Shown one piece after another: positions 52,847 through 61,000 of a stretch of DNA of 64,000 nt. Below the pieces are notes generated by a model that saw only the letters and a list, made by a program, of their open reading frames with translations, was not told the DNA's origin and did not search any database. The position numbers and the translations under genes were made by a program. The stretch spans positions 170,642-234,641 of the forward strand of contig JADGMX010000010.1 in the NCBI GenBank assembly GCA_015234525.1. Reading direction: 5' to 3'. Numbering within the stretch: the stretch's first letter is position 1; each line of letters opens with the position of its first letter. The stretch is from Flavobacterium sp. (GTDB lineage: Bacteria; Bacteroidota; Bacteroidia; Flavobacteriales; Flavobacteriaceae).

Positions 52847-54061
52847 ATGCTTGATATTTCAACTATACGAAACGACTTTCCAATATTGTCTCAACAGGTC
52901 AATGGCAAGCCGCTGGTCTATTTTGACAACGGCGCAACATCGCAAAAGCCGCAAGTTGTCATCGACGCGATTTCTGATTATTACGAGCAAATTAATGCTA
53001 ATATTCATCGTGGCGTTCATACATTGAGTCAGCTTGCCACTGATGCTTACGAAGAATCCCGACTTAAGATCCAGAAACACATAAACGCCAAGTTCTCTCA
53101 TGAGGTTATTTTCACTTCTGGAACGACACATGCGATAAATCTTGTTGCTTCAGGTTTTGCGGCGTTTTTAAAACCAGGCGATGAGGTGTTGGTTTCAGCT
53201 TTGGAGCATCACTCGAATATTGTTCCGTGGCAATTCCTTTGCGAACGAACAGGCGCAACGCTGAAGGTGATTCCGATGAATCTCGACGGCGAACTAATCA
53301 TGACTGAATATGTGTCGCTGTTATCTGAAAGAACTAAAATTGTGTCGGTAAATCACATCTCGAATGCGCTCGGAACGATTAATCCGATTAAATTCATTAC
53401 TGAAAAAGCGCACGAATTTGGAGCCGCGGTTTTGATTGATGGCGCTCAGGCAATGCCACATTTAAAAGCCGATATGCAAGAGATTGACTGCGAATTTTAC
53501 GCCTTTTCAGCGCATAAAATGTGTGGTCCGACGGGTGTTGGAATTTTATACGGAAAGGAAGAATGGCTGAATAAACTTCCTCCTTATCAGGGCGGCGGTG
53601 AAATGATCAAAGAAGTGTCGTTTGAACGATCGACTTACGCTGATCTTCCTCATAAATTTGAAGCCGGGACGCCAAATATTGCTGACGGAATTGCATTTGG
53701 CACCGCCATCGATTATCTGAATGGCATCGGCATGGATAATATTGCAGCCTATGAAAACGAATTGTTGGCCTACGGAACTAAAAGGTTACTTGAGATCGAC
53801 GGACTTAAAATTTGGGGAACATCGCTCGAGAAAGCGCCTGTAATATCGTTTAATATCGGAACGATTCATCCATACGACATCGGAACTATCGTTGATAAGC
53901 TCGGTATTGCAGTCCGAACCGGCCATCACTGCGCACAACCCATTATGAACTTTTGCAACATTGTTGGAACTATAAGAGCGTCTTTTTCGTTTTACAATAC
54001 AAAAGAGGAAATTGATTTGCTGGTCGATGCGTTGATCAGAGCAAAAACGATGTTGAGCTAA
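52847..54061 (+). CDS. sufS: SufS cysteine desulfurase
   Basis: PLP enzyme that takes sulfur from cysteine for Fe-S assembly. The 404-residue protein has the fold-type I class-II motifs: YFDNGATSQKP near residues 25-35, the PLP Lys224 in FSAHKMCGPTG, and Cys362 in RTGHHCAQP as the persulfide carrier. SALEHHSNIVPW (117-128) includes the PLP-stacking His. It has its own promoter after the inserted membrane pair and is followed by a small lipoprotein gene and sufE, its sulfur-accepting partner. Confidence 0.96.
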   Translation: MLDISTIRNDFPILSQQVNGKPLVYFDNGATSQKPQVVIDAISDYYEQINANIHRGVHTLSQLATDAYEESRLKIQKHINAKFSHEVIFTSGTTHAINLVASGFAAFLKPGDEVLVSALEHHSNIVPWQFLCERTGATLKVIPMNLDGELIMTEYVSLLSERTKIVSVNHISNALGTINPIKFITEKAHEFGAAVLIDGAQAMPHLKADMQEIDCEFYAFSAHKMCGPTGVGILYGKEEWLNKLPPYQGGGEMIKEVSFERSTYADLPHKFEAGTPNIADGIAFGTAIDYLNGIGMDNIAAYENELLAYGTKRLLEIDGLKIWGTSLEKAPVISFNIGTIHPYDIGTIVDKLGIAVRTGHHCAQPIMNFCNIVGTIRASFSFYNTKEEIDLLVDALIRAKTMLS

Positions 54062-54077
54062 CTAATAAACTTATCTT

Positions 54078-54515
54078 ATGAAAGCCATTGTACTTATTAT
54101 GCTTGCGATTTTTGCCAAAGGGTGTGAAGATCAGGTTCGCGATATGGAAGCCACCGTTATTGAATATAGCGCCAACACTCGTGGATTCTATCAGAAAATT
54201 ACGATCGCTAACAAGGTTGCCCAGGTTACTAACGACCGGGAAGGAATTCAGCCTGCACAGCAAGTACAAATTTCAGACAGTGATTGGAAAGCATTGGTTG
54301 ACGCTTTTTCAAAAGTAGATCTCAACAAGTTGTCGGAACTGAAAGCACCATCAGAAAAACGTGCTTTTGATGGAGCCGCACACGCCGGATTACGAGTAAG
54401 ATATAAAGATACAAATTATGAAACGACGAACTTCGATCACGGAAATCCGCCGGCGGAAATCAGTGATTTTGTAGAAAAGATCGTAGTTTTCGGAAAACCA
54501 AAAGATGGAAATTAA
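54078..54515 (+). CDS. Small lipoprotein of unknown function
   Basis: A 145-residue protein not recognised. The N-terminus (MLAIFAKGC) is a probable lipoprotein signal with Cys16, though the lipobox (FAKGC) is non-classical. The mature part contains RDMEATVIEYSANTRGFYQK and FDGAAHAGLRVRYKD and appears as a small beta-rich domain. It lies 16 bp after sufS and overlaps sufE by 11 bp, so it is translated with the suf genes, although an exported protein has no clear part in cytoplasmic Fe-S assembly. Confidence 0.7.
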   Translation: MKAIVLIMLAIFAKGCEDQVRDMEATVIEYSANTRGFYQKITIANKVAQVTNDREGIQPAQQVQISDSDWKALVDAFSKVDLNKLSELKAPSEKRAFDGAAHAGLRVRYKDTNYETTNFDHGNPPAEISDFVEKIVVFGKPKDGN

Positions 54516-54933
54516 AGCAATACAAGAAGAAATTGTCGACGAGTTTTCAATGTTCGATGATTGGATGCAACGATATGAATATATTATCGAACTTGGCAAA
54601 AACCTGCCGCTTATCGATGAGGCGTTAAAAGTAGAGGAGAATACGATCAAAGGTTGTCAATCGAAGGTATGGCTCGCCGCCGATGAGGAAAATGGCGTTA
54701 TCAACTTTACAGCTGATAGCGATGCGATCCTGACAAAAGGCATTATTGCTATTTTGATTCGGGTTTTTTCGGGTCAGCGCCCGGCGGATATTCTGACAGC
54801 CGACACCGATTTTATCGATGAGATCGGTTTGAAAGAGCATCTCTCGCCAACAAGAGCTAACGGATTGGTATCAATGATCAAACAAATTAAAATGTACGCA
54901 CTTGCTTTCGAGTCGCGCAACAATCAAAATTAA
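54505..54933 (+). CDS. sufE: SufE sulfur acceptor
   Basis: SufE takes the persulfide from SufS and passes it to the SufBCD scaffold. The 142-residue protein has the family features FSMFDDWMQRYEYIIELGKNL at residues 14-34 and the active cysteine Cys51 in IKGCQSKVW, the same position as in E. coli SufE. The rest, SDAILTKGIIAILIRVFSGQ near 72-91, matches the family. It overlaps the preceding lipoprotein gene by 11 bp and is followed by the DUF59 gene with a single base between its stop and that ATG. Confidence 0.95.
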   Translation: MEIKAIQEEIVDEFSMFDDWMQRYEYIIELGKNLPLIDEALKVEENTIKGCQSKVWLAADEENGVINFTADSDAILTKGIIAILIRVFSGQRPADILTADTDFIDEIGLKEHLSPTRANGLVSMIKQIKMYALAFESRNNQN

Positions 54934-54934
54934 T

Positions 54935-55258
54935 ATGGAAACAGAAATAGACACAGCAGCATTAGGCGAGGACATCGTTAAAGTTTTAAAAGGAATTTAC
55001 GATCCTGAAATCCCGGTGGACATCTACGAACTTGGGTTGATCTACGACGTGATGGTCAACACCGATTATGAAGTTAAGATTTTAATGACACTGACATCGC
55101 CGAATTGTCCGGTCGCCGAATCGTTGCCGCGAGAGGTCGAAGATAAAGTGAAAAACATCGAAAACATTAAAGATGTTGAGGTTGAGATCACTTTTGATCC
55201 GCCATGGAGCAAGGATTTGATGAGTGAAGAAGCTAAACTTGAACTTGGAATGTTGTAA
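54935..55258 (+). CDS. SufT-like DUF59/MIP18 Fe-S assembly factor
   Basis: A 107-residue MIP18/DUF59 protein of the SUF accessory type (SufT-like), linked to maturation of Fe-S proteins. It shows the family segment LKGIYDPEIPVDIYELGLIYD near 17-37, and LMTLTSPNCPVAESLP near 50-65 with the conserved Cys. The ATG at 54935 gives the standard start; an in-frame ATG at 54902 lies inside sufE and adds 11 unrelated residues. Its stop overlaps the next start (TAATG). Confidence 0.9.
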   Translation: METEIDTAALGEDIVKVLKGIYDPEIPVDIYELGLIYDVMVNTDYEVKILMTLTSPNCPVAESLPREVEDKVKNIENIKDVEVEITFDPPWSKDLMSEEAKLELGML

Positions 55259-55761
55259 TGGATACAATTGTAAATAGAGTAGCAGATAGCAAGCTCGAGG
55301 TGTTAGATCTCGAGGACTATTATCCTTCCGGAAAACGGATTGCGCTTGATATTTCACAATGGCTCACCGAAGGATTTTTGCTGATCGAAAAAGAATTTCG
55401 CAAGCAGCTAGCCGAGCATGATTGGCAAATGTATAAAGATGCTTACGTGGCAATTTACTGCAGCACTGATGCCATATTGCCGGCGTGGGCAACTATGCTG
55501 GTGACGGTTTATTTAACGCCGCATGCCAAACTTGTTAGTAACGGCTCGGTGGAAGACATCGATTCTGTCTTATACCAGCAAATACTTGAAAAAATCGATT
55601 ATGGGAAGTATCAGGACAAGCCTGTCATTTTAAAAGGATGTTCAAAAAAACCCGTTCCGATGTCGGCTTACATAACTGCCGCGCAACACTTGCAAGGAGT
55701 GGCAAAAAGCATCATGTATGGTGAAGCTTGTTCGGCTGTTCCGCTTTTTAAGAGAAAATAA
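55258..55761 (+). CDS. DUF2480-family protein
   Basis: A 167-residue protein of the DUF2480 family, known in Bacteroidota and usually near suf genes; function unknown. It has no signal peptide. IALDISQWLTEGFLLIEKEFR near residues 28-48 is the characteristic region, and ILKGCSKKPVPMSAY near 123-137 contains a conserved Cys. It is translationally coupled to the SufT-like gene. Its position suggests a role with Fe-S assembly, but that is inference. Confidence 0.82.
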   Translation: MDTIVNRVADSKLEVLDLEDYYPSGKRIALDISQWLTEGFLLIEKEFRKQLAEHDWQMYKDAYVAIYCSTDAILPAWATMLVTVYLTPHAKLVSNGSVEDIDSVLYQQILEKIDYGKYQDKPVILKGCSKKPVPMSAYITAAQHLQGVAKSIMYGEACSAVPLFKRK

Positions 55762-55776
55762 CCAAACCATCGTAAT

Positions 55777-56664
55777 ATGAAAAAGTTTATCCTCGGATTG
55801 ATTACTTTAACCGGAATTGCGACTATGAACGCACAAGATTCAGTATTTGTTCCGGTTGATTCAGTTAAAGTGTGGACGGCAAAAGGTGACGCCTCAATTC
55901 TGTTCAATCAATCAACGTTTGATAATTGGCTTGCCGGTGGCGAAAATAATATTTCGGGGAATATCGGAATCAATTATGACCTCAATTACGCTAAAGACGA
56001 TTGGACCTGGGATAATAAACTCATCGCTTCTTATGGTCTGGTTAAAACGCGAACGAGTTCTTTCGCTAAAAAAACCGACGACAGGCTCGAGATTAATTCG
56101 ATGTTGGGAAAAAAAGTTGCGGCTGATAGCAAGTGGTCGTATTCGGCTTTTTTAAATTTTAAGACGCAGTTTACCAATGGGTATACTTATGATCGCAACG
56201 ATGAAGGTTCAGAAATCCGGACTAAAACAACCGAATTTTTCTCGCCAGCTTACTTATTGATTGGACCCGGTTTATTGTGGAAGCGTGACGAAAATCTGAA
56301 AGTCAATCTTTCGCCGGCTACCTCTAAATTCACTTTTGTGAATAGCAGCATGACGTTGCCAAATGAGGAATATTTCGGAGTGGAAGAAGGAAAATCGGTG
56401 CGCTATGAACTTGGTTTTAATGCATCAGCGTATTATAAATTTGGAGTGATTGCCAATGTTTCGCTTGAAAACATTCTGAATCTCTACAGCAATTATCTTG
56501 AAGATCCTCAAAACGTCGACCTGGATTATCAAGTCAACGTTGTGATGAAGATCAACAGATTTTTATCGACAAATATTTCGCTTCAAACGATTTATGACGA
56601 CAATGCCTTCCAAGGTTTTCAGATCAGGCAAGTATTTGGAGTGGGCGCAAGTCTTGGATTTTAA
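55777..56664 (+). CDS. DUF3078-family outer-membrane protein
   Basis: A 295-residue exported protein with a signal peptide (residues 1-19, ending MNAQ). WTAKGDASILFNQSTFDNWLAGGENNISG near 33-61 is the DUF3078 opening, after which alternating strands continue to the C-terminus GVGASLGF, consistent with a beta-barrel. Function unknown. It lies 15 bp after the DUF2480 gene, so probably the suf transcript extends into it; its stop is shared with the convergent hflX (TTAA, 4-bp overlap). Confidence 0.83.
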   Translation: MKKFILGLITLTGIATMNAQDSVFVPVDSVKVWTAKGDASILFNQSTFDNWLAGGENNISGNIGINYDLNYAKDDWTWDNKLIASYGLVKTRTSSFAKKTDDRLEINSMLGKKVAADSKWSYSAFLNFKTQFTNGYTYDRNDEGSEIRTKTTEFFSPAYLLIGPGLLWKRDENLKVNLSPATSKFTFVNSSMTLPNEEYFGVEEGKSVRYELGFNASAYYKFGVIANVSLENILNLYSNYLEDPQNVDLDYQVNVVMKINRFLSTNISLQTIYDDNAFQGFQIRQVFGVGASLGF

Positions 56665-57905
56665 TCAAGATCATACTCATCGTCCTCTTTATCCACCGCA
56701 TCTTTATAATCGGGATATAGGAAGTTGTTGTACGGAAATCTCGTGACGTGAATCTGACGTACGTTTTCATATACTGTTTCACGGAATTCCTCAAAATTCT
56801 CTTTGTTGGTTGCCGAGATGAAAAGCGCTTCGGTTCCCTGATGATTTGACATCCATGTTGATCGCCATTCGTCTAATGTATTGTGACGAGTTGTTCTTTC
56901 AGTCATCAAATCGTCTTCTTCGATCGTTAGTGGTTTGTATGCGTCAATTTTGTTGAATACCATCACGGTCGGTTTATCAATACTCTTGATATCAGTCAGA
57001 ATTTGATTCACCGATGCAATATGATCTTCGAAATCAGGATGTGAAATATCAACAACATGAAGCAAAAGATCCGCTTCGCGCACCTCGTCGAGCGTACTTT
57101 TAAAGGAATCTACCAGTTGGGTGGGAAGTTTTCGGATAAATCCAACCGTATCCGACAATAAGAACGGCAGGTTTTTGATGACTACTTTTCGGACGGTAGT
57201 ATCTAAAGTCGCAAACAATTTGTTCTCGACAAATACCTCGCTTTTGCTGACAGCATTCATCAAAGTCGATTTGCCAACGTTGGTATATCCGATCAAAGCT
57301 ACACGAACCATAGCGCCTCGATTACCGCGCTGAACCGACATTTGTTTGTCGATTACCTTGATTTTTTCTTTTAATAACGATATTCTGTCGCGAACGATTC
57401 GGCGGTCGGTTTCGATTTCCGTTTCACCCGGTCCTCGCATCCCGATTCCACCTTTTTGTCGCTCGAGGTGAGTCCACATTCCGGATAGTCTCGGCAACAG
57501 GTATTGACATTGAGCCAGTTCGACTTGGGTCCGGGCGTAAGATGTTTCGGCGCGTTGTGCAAATATGTCCAAGATCAGATTCGTCCGGTCGAGCACTTTA
57601 CAATCAAGTATTTTGGTGATGTTCTTTTGTTGCGAGGGCGTCAATTCGTCATCAAAAATCACGGTATCAATGCCATGTTGCTTCACATAGACCTGAATTT
57701 CCTCAATTTTACCCGTTCCGACAAAGGTTTTCGGGTTTGGTTTCTCCATTTTTTGAGAAAATCGCTTAATCACCTCACCGCCTGCGGTAAAGGTTAAAAA
57801 TTCGAGTTCGTCGAGGTATTCGGTCAGCTTTTCCTCACTTTGTTGCTGGGTTACAATTCCCACAACCACAGCCTTTTCTAGTTTTATATTTTCTTTTTCG
57901 ATCAT
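56661..57905 (-). CDS. hflX: Ribosome-associated GTPase HflX
   Basis: HflX is a GTPase that binds the 50S subunit and can split stalled ribosomes. The 414-residue protein has the N-terminal HflX domain (KTFVGTGKIEEIQVYVKQHG near 58-77), ARTQVELAQCQYLLPRLSGMW near 121-141, the GPGETEIETDRR linker, and the G domain: G1 GYTNVGKST near 205-213, G3 DTVGFIRKLP near 252, and G4 NKIDAYKP. It is monocistronic and convergent with the DUF3078 gene. Confidence 0.95.
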   Translation of the reverse strand: MIEKENIKLEKAVVVGIVTQQQSEEKLTEYLDELEFLTFTAGGEVIKRFSQKMEKPNPKTFVGTGKIEEIQVYVKQHGIDTVIFDDELTPSQQKNITKILDCKVLDRTNLILDIFAQRAETSYARTQVELAQCQYLLPRLSGMWTHLERQKGGIGMRGPGETEIETDRRIVRDRISLLKEKIKVIDKQMSVQRGNRGAMVRVALIGYTNVGKSTLMNAVSKSEVFVENKLFATLDTTVRKVVIKNLPFLLSDTVGFIRKLPTQLVDSFKSTLDEVREADLLLHVVDISHPDFEDHIASVNQILTDIKSIDKPTVMVFNKIDAYKPLTIEEDDLMTERTTRHNTLDEWRSTWMSNHQGTEALFISATNKENFEEFRETVYENVRQIHVTRFPYNNFLYPDYKDAVDKEDDEYDLD

Positions 57906-57921
57906 AAAATTTTTCTTGAAA

Positions 57922-57929
57922 CAAAAATA
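57922..57929 (-). promoter_or_regulatory. -7 box of hflX
   Basis: Minus-strand TATTTTTG, matching TAnnTTTG, 16 bp before the hflX ATG. No TTG at 17-23 bp. Confidence 0.42.
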
Positions 57930-58023
57930 CTCAATGATTTCCGAACTTTTTGAAAATGTATTGCGTTCGACATTGTTTTTAGTTAAATGTTAATAGTTAT
58001 CCTGCATAATTCATAAATTTAGT

Positions 58024-58031
58024 TAAATTTG
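58024..58031 (+). promoter_or_regulatory. -7 box of the T9SS protein gene
   Basis: TAAATTTG, matching TAnnTTTG, 45 bp before the ATG at 58077. Its last G begins a GAGACG/CGTCTC inverted repeat (58031-58056) in the leader. Confidence 0.45.
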
Positions 58032-58076
58032 AGACGCAAAAATTTTCGTACGTCTCTATAACTTTAAATTTTCTTT

Positions 58077-61000
58077 ATGAAAAACATTACTCTTTTAATG
58101 TTGGCGTTCTTCTTATCTACACTCGGCTATAGCCAGCAGGAAGGATTTGAGGGAGCGTCTCTGCCTGACCCGGGAACTGGTCAGTGGGTACTAGACTCTG
58201 GTACCTGGGCGGTATTCGACAATGGTGTAGGAACCAATAACAGTTGGACTGTAAACACTACAGTTGCTACTCCGCCGCTTGTTAATAGTGGAAGCCGCGC
58301 GGCTTTTATTACTAATGAGAATATTGGTATGAACAATACGTCGCGGGATTTCCTTGCTTCGCCGTTGTTTGCAATACCTAATAACGGTCAGCTAAGGTTT
58401 TTTACCAGAACGACGCAAGGTGGTAACCAAGGCACTACCTTCAAGGTGATGGTATCAACAACCGTTCAAAATGATCCTGCAGCTTATACAACAGTGCAGA
58501 CCTGGACAGAAAACCAATTAAATGCTGTTTATAACATCTACGAAGAAAAGGTAGTAGATTTATCAGCTTACGAAGGAACAAGCGTTTACGTAGCTTTCGT
58601 TAGTGAATTTACACAGCCAACTCCCGCTTTAGGTGGAGACCGATGGCTAATTGACGACATTCGCTTTGTCGAACAGTGTGTTAACCCAACAACGCTTACT
58701 GCAGGGAACATCACTCAGACATCCGCTCAACTTTCGTGGGCAAACCCAGGAGGTCCCAATACATTCGAGATCGAAATTGTCCCTTTTACAGATGCTCCAA
58801 CAGGAAACGGTGTTTTGGTTACGGGAACAACGTATCTGGCAACTGCGACTACCACTCCGGTAGCTGATTTTACCCCATCAACACAATATAAGTTTTACGT
58901 TCGCGCGATTTGTGGCGACGTTCCAAGCGAATGGGTTGGTCCGATCGGTTTTGCAACTTCATCACCTGGACTTAGCTGCGTTTCGCCAATAGTAATTGCA
59001 CCGGGTGTTCCATATAGCACGACGGACAATACCGGAAATTATCAAGATCTTTACGACGTTGCACAGCCTGGAGCTTGTGCTGGTACAACGTCGAACTACA
59101 TGACAGGTAATGACGTGTTTTATTCGTATACGCCGACAGAAAACGGCGCGATCAATATTACAATGACGCCAACTGGAACTTATTCAGGGATCTTCGTGTA
59201 CGCAGGTTGTGAAAACGTAGGCGTAAACTGTGTGGCCGGTGTCGCAAACAGTTCAACAGCCGTTCGTGAAATCTCAAACCTTGCAGTTACTGCAGGAGTA
59301 GAATATATTATCGTATTGTCATCAAATGCAAATCCGCAGACATTTGGTTATACATTGACGCTTCAGGAATTAAATTGTGCTCCTCCGGTATCACTTAGTG
59401 CTACAGGAACAGGACCAAACAGCGTTAACCTTTCGTGGCAAGATCCGGCAGGAGCAACATCATGGGAGTATTTTGTTCAAGTACAAGGTGGCGCAATTCC
59501 AACAGCCGAGGGTGTAACTACAACTTCAAATACATCTGTGCCTGTATCTACACTAACAGGAACTACAACTGAGCTTCAATTGGGAACTACTTACCAATAT
59601 TGGGTAAGATCTGATTGTGGCGACGGAACTTTTAGCCCGTGGGCTGGTCCTTATGTTTTCAATACGACATCATGTACAACCGGATGTAATTACACATTCG
59701 TAATGCGCGATACTTACGGAGATTCATGGAATGGAAATACGATGAACGTCGTTCAAGATGGAGTAGTGGTTCAAGTTTTAACCGGACCTACATCTGCACA
59801 GGACGATGTACCGGTACCGGTTTCAATCGCACTTTGCGACGGACCATTCCAATTGTTCTGGAACGCTGGAGGTAGCTACCCTGGCGAAGTACAAATTTCA
59901 ATTGTCAACTCTTTCGGTCAGACAATTTATTCAATGACAAATGGTGCAACAGCCTTACAAAATACAGTATTGTATTCTGGAACCGTTGATTGTACAACAC
60001 CTGCATGTTTAGCACCAAATACCTTAACATCGGTAACGCCGACAACGGATGGTGCTACACTTTCGTGGATTGCAAACGGACCGAATCCGGCATCATGGGA
60101 AATTTATGCTGTTCCTTCGGGATCTCCGGCACCAACTGATGCTACTACGCCAACTGTTACCGGTGTAACTTCAAATCCTTATACTATCACCGGACTTTTA
60201 GCTGATACTACTTATGTATATTACGTAAGAGCTGTATGTAGCGAAACTAGTTCAAGTCCGTGGTCGGCAGTTTCTACAACATTTACAACGTTGCCGACAT
60301 GTCCGAAACCAACAGCTCTTGAAGTTTCAAACATCACTATGACTTCAGCTACATTTGACTGGACTGCAGGTGGTGCTGAAACTGCTTGGGAAGTTTTAGT
60401 TTTAGCTGCAGGTGCTCCGGCGCCAACTGCAACTTCAACGGGATGGGTTCCTGCAACAGCGCATCCATTTACGATGGATACTTTTACGGCTGGAACAGCT
60501 TATAGCGTATACGTGAGAGCTGTCTGCTCGGATTCAGATTCAAGTACATGGGCTGGACCTTTGAACTTTGCAACTACTATCTGTGATCCTGCAGATCAAT
60601 GTATGTATACATTCACGATGATTGATACTTTTGGTGACAGCTGGAATGGCAACACGATGAACGTCATCCAAAATGATATTGTGATCGCTGTCCTTACAGG
60701 TCCAACCAACGCGCAAGGAACAACTCCGGTAACTGTACAAGTTCCACTTTGTGATGATTTACCCTTCCAATTATTCTGGAATGCTGGCGGAAGTTTCGCT
60801 GGTGAGGTAAGTGTTTCGATCACTAACTCATTTGGTCAGGTAATTTATACTAAAGCTGGGGGTACTGGTGCTCAAAACTCGCTTCTCTATAGCGGTGTGA
60901 ACGATTGTGATAATCCGCTTTGTTTGCCACCATCAGGACTTACAGCAACTAACGTTTCACAAAATTCTGTTACGCTAGCTTGGACGCCTAATGGACCAGA

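Noticed and set aside
60540..60823. Minus-strand open frames inside the T9SS gene
   Set aside because: They are antisense shadows of the FN3/DSWNG repeats, with no family similarity or start signals.
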